Positions 15,985 to 24,147 of a stretch of 53,335 nt of DNA are shown in pieces. Both the position numbers and the translations under genes were made by a program. The notes beneath the pieces were generated by a model, which was not told the origin of the DNA, searched no databases, and saw only the letters and a list, made by a program, of their open reading frames with translations. The stretch is taken from IMG/VR virus record IMGVR_UViG_3300032326_001284, positions 1 to 53,335 of that record; one strand, given 5' to 3'. Source of the DNA: a virus. The first letter of the stretch is position 1. The number at the start of each line of letters is the position of its first letter.

Positions 15985-16341
15985 TTAAACTGGATTATAT
16001 TTTGTCCCTAAATATAAATTTACGTTATCTCCCTCAGACCATTCATCACAGGTACCAGAAGGGAATTCATATACCATATCAGCAGCAGCGGTGAATCTTT
16101 GACAATCCTCGCCATTACAAGGTTGACATCCAGGGAAAATCTTATTTATTTTGTCATTAACCACAAAAACGATGTCTAATGGGATTAAACAATCTTTCAT
16201 CCAAAAGCTATGGAATCCCCTTTTTAGTTTGAACCCCATGCATCCTTCAAGGTTATCTCTACCCATCATACCATTGCTGATATCCTCTGGACTTCTCATA
16301 AGTTCCAATGGGAACACCTTACCATTTATTTCTACTTGCAT
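15985..16341 (-). CDS. DUF192 family protein
   Basis: A 118-residue protein matching DUF192 along its length. GMMGRDNLEGCMGF, HSFWMKDCLIPLDIVFV and the C-terminal YEFPSGTCDEW segment correspond to the family's conserved blocks. Usual members are 110-150 residues, often secreted; this one has no signal peptide, like a cytoplasmic or virion form. It has extra cysteines (GCQPCNGEDC). The start is supported by the TATTTATA motif 3 nt upstream. The biochemical function of DUF192 is unknown. Confidence 0.85.
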   Translation of the reverse strand: MQVEINGKVFPLELMRSPEDISNGMMGRDNLEGCMGFKLKRGFHSFWMKDCLIPLDIVFVVNDKINKIFPGCQPCNGEDCQRFTAAADMVYEFPSGTCDEWSEGDNVNLYLGTKYNPV

Positions 16342-16344
16342 ATC

Positions 16345-16352
16345 TATAAATA
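16345..16352 (-). promoter_or_regulatory. Putative late promoter TATTTATA
   Basis: Exact octamer on the minus strand ending 3 nt before the ATG at 16341. It lies back to back with the host-type promoter of the plus-strand gene at 16394. Confidence 0.6.
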
Positions 16353-16358
16353 TCTTGT

Positions 16359-16389
16359 TTGACTTTTAAGATTTTTTTATATATATTTG
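16359..16389 (+). promoter_or_regulatory. Host-type promoter (TTGAC, 20 nt, TATATTTG)
   Basis: TTG at 16359-16361 and TATATTTG at 16382-16389 match the Bacteroidota consensus exactly. The ATG at 16394 is only 4 nt downstream, predicting a leaderless or nearly leaderless mRNA. Confidence 0.75.
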
Positions 16390-16393
16390 AAAT

Positions 16394-16633
16394 ATGAAAG
16401 CAATCTTTAACGGTATTCTCGAATTTGAGAACGACGAAAAACTGGAAGAAATTCTAAATCAGATGGATAAAAGCTTGGCTGTCAAGCTATTAACTATTGC
16501 GTTAGACCTCACTACAGAGAATTTTAGCCTGGCTGAGAACCATGTAATCTATAAATGTTTAACTAAATTAAAACAAAATGAAGCTAAGACAGATCATTTA
16601 CGTAATGATGATAATAACGGGGATATTGGTTGA
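16394..16633 (+). CDS. Small hypothetical protein
   Basis: A 79-residue acidic, helical protein (MKAIFNGILEFENDEKLEEIL at the start, asparagine and aspartate-rich end). No motif recognised. It is the first gene of a run of short overlapping genes leading to thymidylate synthase and starts 4 nt after a strong host-type promoter, suggesting early expression. Confidence 0.7.
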   Translation: MKAIFNGILEFENDEKLEEILNQMDKSLAVKLLTIALDLTTENFSLAENHVIYKCLTKLKQNEAKTDHLRNDDNNGDIG

Positions 16634-16751
16634 GAGGTACGGTCTTAACACCAATAATCCAGAACTTGAAAAATATTTTGGATTCGGAGCAATAGGTCTT
16701 GGATCTTTTAATATTGTGCTAGATTATATTCGTAAACCTAAAAAAAAATAA
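16605..16751 (+). CDS. Small hypothetical protein, 48 residues
   Basis: Overlaps the end of the preceding gene in another frame (ATG ATG at 16605) and ends one base before the next ATG. The sequence MMIITGILVERYGL..FGFGAIGLGSFNIVLDYIRK has a weakly hydrophobic centre and a basic end, consistent with a small membrane-associated protein. Gene-like packing supports it; the product is unverified. Confidence 0.55.
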   Translation: MMIITGILVERYGLNTNNPELEKYFGFGAIGLGSFNIVLDYIRKPKKK

Positions 16752-16752
16752 A

Positions 16753-17043
16753 ATGGACTTAACGGCGGAAATGGAAAATTACAACAAGGTTAAAGACATT
16801 GTACTAAACAAATTGGTGAGTGAGGGTCTATTAGACCAATCTGATTCAGAAGAATTTTCCGAAAGATGTCAGGTTTTAGCTTACAAAGGTAAATGGTTTA
16901 GTAAATGGTTTGACAAAAATGTAAAATCAGAAAACTCTGATGCAAATCCTAATGGCTATTACATTCGCATTATTGAATTAAAAGAAAGAGAAGACGATGT
17001 AGATCGTTTATTAAGAAGAACAACCGGAAATTATGACGACTAA
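16753..17043 (+). CDS. Hypothetical protein, 96 residues
   Basis: Charged soluble protein with a KGKWFSKWFDKNVK segment near residue 45 and an Arg-rich end. It starts one base after the preceding stop and overlaps the next gene by 11 nt. No family recognised. Confidence 0.7.
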   Translation: MDLTAEMENYNKVKDIVLNKLVSEGLLDQSDSEEFSERCQVLAYKGKWFSKWFDKNVKSENSDANPNGYYIRIIELKEREDDVDRLLRRTTGNYDD

Positions 17044-17251
17044 AGAACCAAAATATTTAACAGATTTTTTTATCTACAATAAAAGATATCATTGGTTTAT
17101 TATACCAACGGTAGTATTTTTTTATAGAAAAGATGTATTTTTTGAAACAGGTCTTTGCACCCCAGCCTTTGGGTTTAGTGTAAGGTGGTTAACATTTTTT
17201 ATAGGAGTACAATTTCAACGAAACGCATATTACAACAAAAATGGAATATAA
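17033..17251 (+). CDS. Hypothetical hydrophobic protein, 72 residues
   Basis: Aromatic-rich protein with two hydrophobic stretches (WFIIPTVVFFY and WLTFFIGVQF), possibly a membrane hairpin. It overlaps both neighbours (11 nt each), as in a translationally coupled cluster. Function unknown. Confidence 0.6.
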   Translation: MTTKEPKYLTDFFIYNKRYHWFIIPTVVFFYRKDVFFETGLCTPAFGFSVRWLTFFIGVQFQRNAYYNKNGI

Positions 17252-17609
17252 AAATAAAGTTTTGCTTTATGGTTGTATCTGTCTGGCATTTCTAATATCA
17301 TATGGGTATGTTAAAGATTTAAATGAACGGCAATCACCCTTACCTGAAACAACTTCTTGTAGGGAAGATTCGTTACAGAATGTAATTAATCAATTAGTAA
17401 TTGATAAAGAGCATGATGAAGATGGCTGGGACGATAAAGAAAAAAGATACGAACAAGTAATTTTTGAATTTCAATATGGTTTAGATCATCTAAAAAATTA
17501 TCATCCAAAAGCTTACCAAGAATTCCATAGAATTATTGGTTACAAAGAGGACTACTCTCATGAGGTAGAAAGAGAAAACAAAAAAAGATTATATGAATAC
17601 ACTAGATAG
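17241..17609 (+). CDS. Membrane-anchored protein with periplasmic helical domain
   Basis: A 122-residue protein with an N-terminal transmembrane segment (VLLYGCICLAFLISYGYV) followed by a charged helical domain. This layout resembles an inner-membrane spanin subunit, but no outer spanin partner is embedded or adjacent, so the role is uncertain. Codon 30 is CGG, a codon relevant to the phage tRNA. It overlaps the thymidylate synthase start by 17 nt. Confidence 0.65.
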   Translation: MEYKNKVLLYGCICLAFLISYGYVKDLNERQSPLPETTSCREDSLQNVINQLVIDKEHDEDGWDDKEKRYEQVIFEFQYGLDHLKNYHPKAYQEFHRIIGYKEDYSHEVERENKKRLYEYTR

Positions 17610-18747
17610 TAAGTACCAAGAACTATTACAAGACATTTTGGATAATGGTGTTGTTAAAAGAGATAGAACTGGTACTGGAACTATTTCAGTATTCGGTAGA
17701 CAAATTCGCCATAAAATGTCACAAGGGTTTCCATTATTAACCACGAAGAAAATGGCATGGAAAACAATGGTGACTGAGTTGATATGGTTTCTAAGCGGGA
17801 GTACCAACATTAAGTACCTTGTTATGAATGGTTGTAATATCTGGAATGGTGATGCTTATAAAAATTACACCAAAGAGGTAAATGAAATCATTGATGGCTA
17901 TATGTGTGGAGACATAATAGGGATGGATAATGATACTGAAAAATTGTTTAGTGATTCTGATAAGTTAACACCATTGACTCAAGAAGAATTTATTGATTTA
18001 ATAAAAAAAGATGATGAGTTCGCCGAGGAATGGGGTGAGTTGGGCCCAATATATGGTGCACAATGGAGAAGCTGGCATACTAAAACATTATTCAAAACAA
18101 CAATAAAAGATCCATTAAGTGGAAATGACACATATGTTGAAGGCGAAAAAGTAATTGATCAAATTCAAAACCTAATGGATGAACTTAAAACAAATCCAGA
18201 TAGTAGAAGATTGATGGTGAGTGCATGGAATGTAGGTGACTTAGATCATATGATACTACCGCCATGCCACTATGGCTTTCAAGTTTATACAAGATTATTA
18301 AATGGAGAAGAGAGATGGGAATTATTAGAAAAGAAAGTTGGTAAAGAAAAATTTGATTTAATGGTTGAAGATATAATGCCATTCGGTGGTGGATTAAGCG
18401 AAGAGTTACAATCGTACAATATACCATCAAGAGCAATATCTTTGATGTGGAATCAAAGATCGGTTGATACATTCTTAGGATTACCATTTAACATAGCATC
18501 ATATGGTTTATTATTGATGATGATTGCTGACGAAATGAATATGGTTCCTGATGAACTAATTGGCAACCTAGGTGATGTTCATTTATATTCCAATCACGTT
18601 GACCAAGCAAAAGAGCAAATAAAAAGAGAACCATATGATTTACCAACAGTACACGTTATGGATGGTATATTTTCATTTGGTGATAAAGATGTTATATTAG
18701 AAAACTATCAATCACATCCATCAATAAAAGCCCCATTATCAAATTAA
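17593..18747 (+). CDS. thyA: Thymidylate synthase
   Basis: Converts dUMP to dTMP using methylene-tetrahydrofolate. LPPCHYGFQ carries the nucleophile Cys225; RDRTGTGT near residue 23, DSRRLMVSAWN near 203, the RSVDTFLGLPFNIASY block and GDVHLYSNH give the phosphate and substrate-binding sites. At 384 residues it is far longer than bacterial ThyA (about 264). The extra length lies mainly at residues about 85-140 (Asp/Glu-rich) and 235-275 (ERWELLEKKVGKEKFD and following). All catalytic motifs remain intact. Phages carry it to raise dTTP for replication. Confidence 0.96.
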   Translation: MNTLDSKYQELLQDILDNGVVKRDRTGTGTISVFGRQIRHKMSQGFPLLTTKKMAWKTMVTELIWFLSGSTNIKYLVMNGCNIWNGDAYKNYTKEVNEIIDGYMCGDIIGMDNDTEKLFSDSDKLTPLTQEEFIDLIKKDDEFAEEWGELGPIYGAQWRSWHTKTLFKTTIKDPLSGNDTYVEGEKVIDQIQNLMDELKTNPDSRRLMVSAWNVGDLDHMILPPCHYGFQVYTRLLNGEERWELLEKKVGKEKFDLMVEDIMPFGGGLSEELQSYNIPSRAISLMWNQRSVDTFLGLPFNIASYGLLLMMIADEMNMVPDELIGNLGDVHLYSNHVDQAKEQIKREPYDLPTVHVMDGIFSFGDKDVILENYQSHPSIKAPLSN

Positions 18748-18748
18748 T

Positions 18749-19000
18749 ATGTTTATTCACATTACACCTGATGAATTGGAAGCAGAATTTAAAGAGTCTT
18801 GGAAACTTGGCTTCATAACTCAACCATCAATTGATTATGCAGATAATGCGATCTATGCTAATTTTGAGGGTAAGTTGGTAATTATCTTTAGGTTTAAAGA
18901 TTATGGTTGGATCAATGACAACAGATTCAACACATACAAAGTTACCGCCGGACCTGCGGGAATAACAATACAAATAATAAGAAATGAGAGAAACAATTAA
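18749..19000 (+). CDS. Hypothetical protein, 83 residues
   Basis: Small beta-rich protein (ANFEGKLVIIFRFKDYGWIND) starting one base after the thymidylate synthase stop and overlapping the next gene by 17 nt. No family recognised. Confidence 0.7.
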   Translation: MFIHITPDELEAEFKESWKLGFITQPSIDYADNAIYANFEGKLVIIFRFKDYGWINDNRFNTYKVTAGPAGITIQIIRNERNN

Positions 19001-19529
19001 AATAGTTTTAATTTTTATAACCCTGATGTTATTGTTAGGTTTATCATGTGTTGGTCAGAATCAATTTTCTGATTACACCAACTATCTACGTAACAAATCA
19101 GAAGGTGATTACCTTTATGTAAAGGTTAAAAATAAAACAGAACAGATTTTAAATACGGATAGTGCTAAGTTAAATGCGTTTATCAGAGATTGGATGGGAG
19201 TTCGTTATCGATTAGGTGGAAGCACCAAGAGAGGTATTGATTGTTCTCAGTTCAGTAAGAAACTATACATGGTGGTTTATGGTAAAAGTTTGGGTAAAAA
19301 CTGTGCTGAACAGTGGGACCAAACAACCAGAGTCCTCAAAGATAGTTTAAAGACCTCCGACATAGTGTTCTTCAGAAGCAGACAAAGTCCTAGTGGTTGG
19401 CACTGTGGTATCTACATTGGGGACAACAAGTTCGTACACGCCGCAAATCGAGCCGATGGCGTGAAGATTAGTAGTTTAGATGAACCAAGATATAAACGAG
19501 CCTACAAGGGCTCTGGTAGGCTTAATTAA
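18984..19529 (+). CDS. Exported NlpC/P60 peptidoglycan hydrolase
   Basis: A 181-residue protein with an N-terminal signal peptide (IVLIFITLMLLLGLSC, possible lipobox or cleavage at CVG-Q). The NlpC/P60 core follows: GVRYRLGGSTKRGIDCSQF carries the catalytic Cys, and SGWHCGIYIG carries the catalytic His. It cleaves peptide stem bonds of peptidoglycan. The export signal suggests a periplasmic lysis or cell-wall-remodelling enzyme rather than a holin-dependent endolysin. It converges on the small gene at 19526, overlapping it by four bases. Confidence 0.9.
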   Translation: MRETIKIVLIFITLMLLLGLSCVGQNQFSDYTNYLRNKSEGDYLYVKVKNKTEQILNTDSAKLNAFIRDWMGVRYRLGGSTKRGIDCSQFSKKLYMVVYGKSLGKNCAEQWDQTTRVLKDSLKTSDIVFFRSRQSPSGWHCGIYIGDNKFVHAANRADGVKISSLDEPRYKRAYKGSGRLN

Positions 19530-19657
19530 CGGCCCTGGCCCCTATATTTTTTAGGTTTTTGCGCTTTCGGACCGTAGTTCTTCTTAGCTTTTCCCTTACC
19601 TTTTTTACCAAAGCTAACTTTCATTGAACTAGCTGAGGAACCCTTTGCTTTTGCCAT
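19526..19657 (-). CDS. Small basic phage protein (KGKGKAKKNYGPK type)
   Basis: A 43-residue, Lys/Gly-rich protein starting MAKAKGSSASSMKVSFGKKG and ending KKYRGQGR. The upstream in-frame extension crosses the promoter and is rejected. Short proteins with the NYGPK and YRGQGR blocks recur in Bacteroidota phages; the composition suggests nucleic-acid binding. A TATTTATA motif precedes it. Confidence 0.75.
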   Translation of the reverse strand: MAKAKGSSASSMKVSFGKKGKGKAKKNYGPKAQKPKKYRGQGR

Positions 19658-19671
19658 ATAATATTTTTTTA

Positions 19672-19679
19672 TATAAATA
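19672..19679 (-). promoter_or_regulatory. Putative late promoter TATTTATA
   Basis: Exact octamer on the minus strand, 14 nt before the ATG at 19657. Confidence 0.55.
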
Positions 19680-19701
19680 CATATTGTGTAATTTTTTTTA
19701 T

Positions 19702-19709
19702 TATATTTG
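19702..19709 (+). promoter_or_regulatory. Host-type -7 box TATATTTG for the first PcfJ-like gene
   Basis: A consensus TATATTTG faces the gene at 19754. No well-spaced TTG is visible, only a T-rich stretch. A palindrome lies between this box and the ATG. Confidence 0.5.
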
Positions 19710-19725
19710 TTCACAAATACTAACC

Positions 19726-19742
19726 GTTCACGGACCGTGAAC
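19726..19742. promoter_or_regulatory. 17-nt perfect palindrome, candidate operator or leader hairpin
   Basis: GTTCACGG and CCGTGAAC are exact inverted arms around a single A. It sits 16 nt downstream of the TATATTTG box and 11 nt before the ATG at 19754, in DNA otherwise very AT-rich. A further GTTCAC half-site overlaps the box end (19709-19714). Confidence 0.6.
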
Positions 19743-19753
19743 ACCTAAATAAA

Positions 19754-21712
19754 ATGAACATGAAAAAAGAGGTTCTAACCCAGAGGTTCAATTACGGAAT
19801 TATAACCCTTTATAAGGATTATTCTAATATATCGGAAAAACCGGCGGATCGTAAGTCATTGCATGAGATTGGACAAGTCTGTGGCTCAACTATAACGGAC
19901 ATTGATGACAATTATCAAATTAAATTCGTTGACGAAAATGATAGCTTAACCAAATTGAGACTTTCTTTTGAGGACAATCTTTTTGGCTTAACTCCAGAAA
20001 AAATTAGTAATAATCTTCTTTTGCATGGTAAAAAGTTTGGTAAAAAAAGAAACACCAAATATTTTTATAATGAAAACGAAAATGGTGAAGAGACCATTAA
20101 GTTTCATAGTAAACAAAGGTTATCTCACTTTACCACAAAGGATAGACAAATAAAACGTCATTACGGTAATCCGTTTTCGAGCATCTATGTACATCTTATT
20201 GAACGTTCAATTAAAATTGATGGTGATAAAATATGTGTAAGAGTTTATAGTCAATCAAAAACCAGAGAATTAAACTGCAAATATTTTAAAAGAAGAAAGA
20301 CAACTATCGGGTTTGTTTTTAATATAAAAACTGGGAACTTCATTACATATGATACATCTGGAGATTCAAAATCATTCAGACAAAATAACTTTAATCACTT
20401 ATTAAATGTTATTAAAAATGTTCTTGATAAATCAACAATTAATCATTTATCAATATCTGGAGATACAAGTGTATCTCGCACCGACGTTCTATTGAAAAAA
20501 GAATTAGATAACAATGAATTCAATAGTACATTATTTCATCTAATCGGCAAGCACCTAAACAATAGAGAAAACTATTCTTTCACTAAAGATTTGAAAAGCA
20601 CCCAACAAGCTGATCAACTTCTTGATTGGATCATGAAATTGTTTTTAGACATAAATAAAATCAAAGTACCTAATTTGTACAAAGCTTTGTTAATGGAGTG
20701 GTACCCAACAAAGCCATTCCTAAAAAAGAATGATAATAAATTAATAGTTTCAATTTTGGATAGACTAGGTTTGAAAACAAAGTCTATGATTAAATTAATG
20801 CATAAAGACAATTTTGATATTAAAAAAGTTTTATTGCTAGTAAAATATTTTGGTTACAAGGATATTTCAAAGTATCTATCAAACATTCATCCCGATTTTC
20901 TAGGTATGCACTGGAAACATGATTCGGTGTCATTTTCTAGTATAGAAACGTCATATCATTTTTTCCAAAAACCAAAAGAATATGATCTAACAACTAGAGA
21001 GAAAACAAATATCTTAAAGTTAATCAATCAGTTGTTTATAGATAATGGTAACACTGAATCACTCAATAAGGTTACCGGTAATTCTTTCAGACAATTTGAT
21101 GATCATTTTAATATGATCGCTAAAATAAGAAAGTACATTCCTGAAACAGAAATGCGAGCAACAACGCAAATGGAGTTTCATCATGAACACTTGGAGTTAT
21201 CAAAGATTGAGAGGACAATTAGAAAAGGTTATTCTATTCAATATACTTTTGAAAAACGTTTAATTGACACAATTGAGAAGGCGATATTAAATCATGTAAG
21301 TGATGATACATACTTTACAACAACGGCGTTCTATCCTGTTATTTTAAAAACAGACGCCGAGTACACTGAAGAAGGTGGACACATGCATCATTGTGTTGCG
21401 AGTTATGCGGATTCGGAAAATTCGTTAATTATTTCTCTTCGTGAGAATAGTTCAATTGGTGATGAAAGAGTGACTTGTGAGTATAGCACAAAAACCAAAG
21501 AGCTGATCCAAGCCAAATCTTTTTGTAATGCTAAGCCACCAGAAAGATTTGAAAATGTTATAGAAGAACTCACTAAAAGAATTGAAAAATTCAGAGGGTC
21601 TATTAAATCTACGGGTAAAGAAAAAATACCATTACTTATAAATGGTATTGAAGTAGCCCCTCCGCCGAAAGACGAGTTTACAGACTTGATGGATAGGCTA
21701 GCACTATTTTAA
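19754..21712 (+). CDS. PcfJ-like protein
   Basis: A 652-residue protein. The C-terminal region EEGGHMHHCVASYADSENSL, then SLRENSS and VTCEYSTKTKELIQAKSFCN, follows the PcfJ signature (G..M.HCV..Y......I..LR...), a domain common in conjugative plasmids and Bacteroidota phages, with unknown activity. The N-terminal about 450 residues are basic and helical. A second ATG two codons downstream is also possible. It is controlled by a palindrome-bearing leader and followed by a paralogue. Confidence 0.75.
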   Translation: MNMKKEVLTQRFNYGIITLYKDYSNISEKPADRKSLHEIGQVCGSTITDIDDNYQIKFVDENDSLTKLRLSFEDNLFGLTPEKISNNLLLHGKKFGKKRNTKYFYNENENGEETIKFHSKQRLSHFTTKDRQIKRHYGNPFSSIYVHLIERSIKIDGDKICVRVYSQSKTRELNCKYFKRRKTTIGFVFNIKTGNFITYDTSGDSKSFRQNNFNHLLNVIKNVLDKSTINHLSISGDTSVSRTDVLLKKELDNNEFNSTLFHLIGKHLNNRENYSFTKDLKSTQQADQLLDWIMKLFLDINKIKVPNLYKALLMEWYPTKPFLKKNDNKLIVSILDRLGLKTKSMIKLMHKDNFDIKKVLLLVKYFGYKDISKYLSNIHPDFLGMHWKHDSVSFSSIETSYHFFQKPKEYDLTTREKTNILKLINQLFIDNGNTESLNKVTGNSFRQFDDHFNMIAKIRKYIPETEMRATTQMEFHHEHLELSKIERTIRKGYSIQYTFEKRLIDTIEKAILNHVSDDTYFTTTAFYPVILKTDAEYTEEGGHMHHCVASYADSENSLIISLRENSSIGDERVTCEYSTKTKELIQAKSFCNAKPPERFENVIEELTKRIEKFRGSIKSTGKEKIPLLINGIEVAPPPKDEFTDLMDRLALF

Positions 21713-21759
21713 CTACACAATATAAATAATTCCACCTATATTACTCAAAAGGTTTATAG

Positions 21760-23142
21760 ATGGAATTATTATATACTTACAATCAAGAAAAGATTGAACA
21801 AAAACATAACCTAAAATCTAATTGTGAGCTTAATTTATATAGTGATGGAGATTATTTACAATATACATCAAAATATGTTTTAGAGTACATTAGACTTGGT
21901 GATAAGAATATATTAACATTCGAACATAACTTAACTTTAAACAAAGTTAAAGGTGAGTTTAGTGTTGGATATAGGATTTTAAATAGTAAGAAAAATAAGT
22001 ATTCTATATATAAAACAACTAATAGAGTTTCAAAAAATAATTTTGACCTATTATTAGAATTAACACAAAGAGGTTTTTACACTGGCGAAAAACGTTTTAG
22101 TTTCTGGGGTGTCAAATATAAAAGAGCGTGTGTAGATATATATAAAATTTTCTCAGATCAATTAAGTATGCCAATCATTGTGGAGAAAGATTCCTATCTG
22201 AATCCATTATATGATATGTTTGTTGACTACATATTAAAAATCAAGAACATTAAAGCGCACGATAGTGTTTATTGGGACATCAGATACATCTTCCCCAAAA
22301 AGAAATGGTTAAAATTAAATGAGAACAAATTTGTGCCAGCCGTCTTGGATCAATACGGTATCAAAAGTAGATATCTTGTTGGGGCATTATCAACAAGATC
22401 AAAAGAGAATGAAAAGATTAATTTAAAATCATTAAGATTTATTTGTTCTTTATTTGGTAGCAACTATATTGATTATATAAAAGATTTTGACTGGAAAACC
22501 ATATCATCAGATGAGGTAAAGTATTCAACCCCATACACCTGTGAGAATGAGAGTGAAAAAAGAGCATTAGTTAATTCATTAAAAACCTATTCTGAAGCAG
22601 AACAAATAATTTTCAATGACAATATTTTAGTCATCATTCAAAAGCTTTTTATTTTAAAAAAGTTCTTATCTGATAATGGTCTGAATTTAAAAATAAAAGC
22701 CAGGTCTGCAAATGAATTGAATTCATTATACGAGCAATGGGAACTACATAAAAAACATATTAAGCTTGGATACAAAACAGCATACTATGTTCCAGAGGAC
22801 ATGGCAATAGAAATTCAGGAGCCAATTGAATACTCCGGATTAACATACAAACCAATGATGATCCTAAGTGAAGATCAATTTAAAATAGAAGGTCTGTTAA
22901 TGAAGAACTGCATGGCCAAACAATTCCCAATGGGTAGTTTATATTATCATATAGCAATTTCTTGTGGTAAAAAAAGAATCAATGTGCAGTATAGAAAGGG
23001 AGTGTTAAATCAAGCAAGAGGTAAAACCAATAAAGATATCTCAGCGGAGTTTGAGCCAGTAGTTGATATTTTATCAGAAAGAATGAAGAAATTTGCACAC
23101 ATCTCCCCAGTAAAAATAAAGTACGATTTCATAAATCGTTGA
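21760..23142 (+). CDS. Divergent PcfJ-like protein
   Basis: A 460-residue paralogue of the preceding gene. The corresponding motif reads IEGLLMKNCMAKQFPMGSLYYHIAI, then INVQYRKGVLNQARGKTN, so the His of the HC pair is replaced by Asn. This suggests either loss of activity or a divergent subfamily. The helical N-terminal part is shorter. It begins 47 nt after its neighbour and probably shares the transcript. Confidence 0.65.
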   Translation: MELLYTYNQEKIEQKHNLKSNCELNLYSDGDYLQYTSKYVLEYIRLGDKNILTFEHNLTLNKVKGEFSVGYRILNSKKNKYSIYKTTNRVSKNNFDLLLELTQRGFYTGEKRFSFWGVKYKRACVDIYKIFSDQLSMPIIVEKDSYLNPLYDMFVDYILKIKNIKAHDSVYWDIRYIFPKKKWLKLNENKFVPAVLDQYGIKSRYLVGALSTRSKENEKINLKSLRFICSLFGSNYIDYIKDFDWKTISSDEVKYSTPYTCENESEKRALVNSLKTYSEAEQIIFNDNILVIIQKLFILKKFLSDNGLNLKIKARSANELNSLYEQWELHKKHIKLGYKTAYYVPEDMAIEIQEPIEYSGLTYKPMMILSEDQFKIEGLLMKNCMAKQFPMGSLYYHIAISCGKKRINVQYRKGVLNQARGKTNKDISAEFEPVVDILSERMKKFAHISPVKIKYDFINR

Positions 23143-23172
23143 TAATCAATTAAAAATAATTTAAACTTTTTT

Positions 23173-23202
23173 TTGTGATTTCAAGAAAGTTTTATAATTT
23201 TA
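23173..23202 (+). promoter_or_regulatory. Host-type promoter (TTG, 19 nt, TAATTTTA)
   Basis: TTG at 23173-23175 and TAATTTTA at 23195-23202. The -33 region, TTTTTTGTGATTTCA, resembles the palindromic element upstream of 42700. Confidence 0.45.
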
Positions 23203-23223
23203 TACCCAGAAAACAATAAAACT

Positions 23224-23343
23224 ATGGGAACATTACAACACTATCGAGAAAAGTACAAAGATTATCAAAGAGAAAACACCTTTAAAGGTTGGTTATTGCA
23301 TATCAAATTAGTTTTGATATCATTATTAATCAATAAGGGTTGA
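23224..23343 (+). CDS. Small hypothetical protein, 39 residues
   Basis: A short frame (MGTLQHYREKYKDYQ, then a hydrophobic LLHIKLVLISLLI end) behind a promoter-like sequence. It could be a tail-anchored membrane peptide. Supported by promoter position and packing only. Confidence 0.5.
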   Translation: MGTLQHYREKYKDYQRENTFKGWLLHIKLVLISLLINKG

Positions 23344-23345
23344 TT

Positions 23346-23375
23346 TTGTTTTTAAAAAAAAAACACATATATTAG
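23346..23375 (+). promoter_or_regulatory. Host-type promoter (TTG, 19 nt, TATATTAG)
   Basis: TTG at 23346-23348 and TATATTAG at 23368-23375. The ATG at 23380 is 4 nt downstream, again predicting a leaderless mRNA. Confidence 0.6.
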
Positions 23376-23379
23376 ATAT

Positions 23380-23544
23380 ATGCAAGAAAAAGAATCAAAA
23401 ACAAATACTCACTTTTGGATAAGTTTATTTAAAAGTGTTTTAAGAATTGGAGCTTGTTATTTTTTATTTAATGAACAATTTGGTAATGCCGCAATAACTT
23501 TTGGCCTAGCTGAAATATTGGGGATAGCTGAAGAAGTTTTCTAA
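23380..23544 (+). CDS. Small membrane protein, 54 residues
   Basis: MQEKESKTNTHFWISLFKSVL followed by a hydrophobic stretch (IGACYFLF...AAITFGLAEILGI). Likely one or two short membrane spans. It directly follows a well-formed host-type promoter. Function unknown. Confidence 0.6.
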   Translation: MQEKESKTNTHFWISLFKSVLRIGACYFLFNEQFGNAAITFGLAEILGIAEEVF

Positions 23545-23565
23545 ACCAATATAAAACTATGATTT

Positions 23566-23802
23566 ATGCCAAAAGAAAAATGCGTTGTATGTGGCGCTGA
23601 AACACAATACGAATTTGAAACACACATTGATTTTCGCACTGGTTACATTGAAGGCGTTGGCCAACATTGTTTAAAGTGTTTTAACATGGGTGAAAAAAAA
23701 GAAATGATTATAATTCCAGAAAGTTTTATAAAAAACTTTTCAAACGATATGGAATTGGGTAAAGAAGTTAGACGTTTTTATTATCAAAACTATAACGGGT
23801 AA
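23566..23802 (+). CDS. Small zinc-finger-like protein
   Basis: A 78-residue protein with CVVCG near residue 6 and HCLKCF near residue 37, two CxxC pairs that probably bind one Zn ion. The rest is charged. Small phage zinc-ribbon proteins often bind host proteins or nucleic acid; the partner is unknown. Confidence 0.75.
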   Translation: MPKEKCVVCGAETQYEFETHIDFRTGYIEGVGQHCLKCFNMGEKKEMIIIPESFIKNFSNDMELGKEVRRFYYQNYNG

Positions 23803-23847
23803 CTATGAATTTTTATTTAATGCGAGCATTCGCACAAAAGGTAAAAC

Positions 23848-24147
23848 ATGAACTTAACAACAAGAAAACCAAACAGTCAAAACGTAGTAACGTTTCAGGA
23901 ACTAGAGTTTCAATTACATCCAATGGGGATGGGAAAACAATGTATAGTACAATACTCAAATGGTTACGGAGCTAGCATTGTGCAAGGGCCACACACATAT
24001 GGCGGTAAAGATGGTTTGTATGAACTTGCTGTCTTTGGTAAAGATGGTGAAATAACATATGACACCACGATCACAAATGATGTGCTTGGTTATCTCTCAG
24101 AAGCAGAGGTTGAAAAAACATTATTAGACATTAAAAACTTAGATTAA
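23848..24147 (+). CDS. Hypothetical phage protein, 99 residues
   Basis: Soluble beta-rich protein (QCIVQYSNGYGASIVQGPHTYGGKDGLYELAVFG). An AAAGG stretch precedes the ATG by 5 nt, one of few Shine-Dalgarno-like signals here. Its stop overlaps the next start (TAATG). No family recognised. Confidence 0.75.
   Translation: MNLTTRKPNSQNVVTFQELEFQLHPMGMGKQCIVQYSNGYGASIVQGPHTYGGKDGLYELAVFGKDGEITYDTTITNDVLGYLSEAEVEKTLLDIKNLD

Noticed and set aside
21721-21728. TATAAATA on the plus strand, T4 late-promoter orientation
   Set aside because: It is 31 nt from the nearest start, and all other instances in the window have the opposite orientation relative to their genes.
23805-23975. 56-residue frame overlapping the gene at 23848
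   Set aside because: More than two-thirds overlaps a better-supported gene in another frame, and the sequence has no recognisable feature. A real short overlapping gene cannot be fully excluded.
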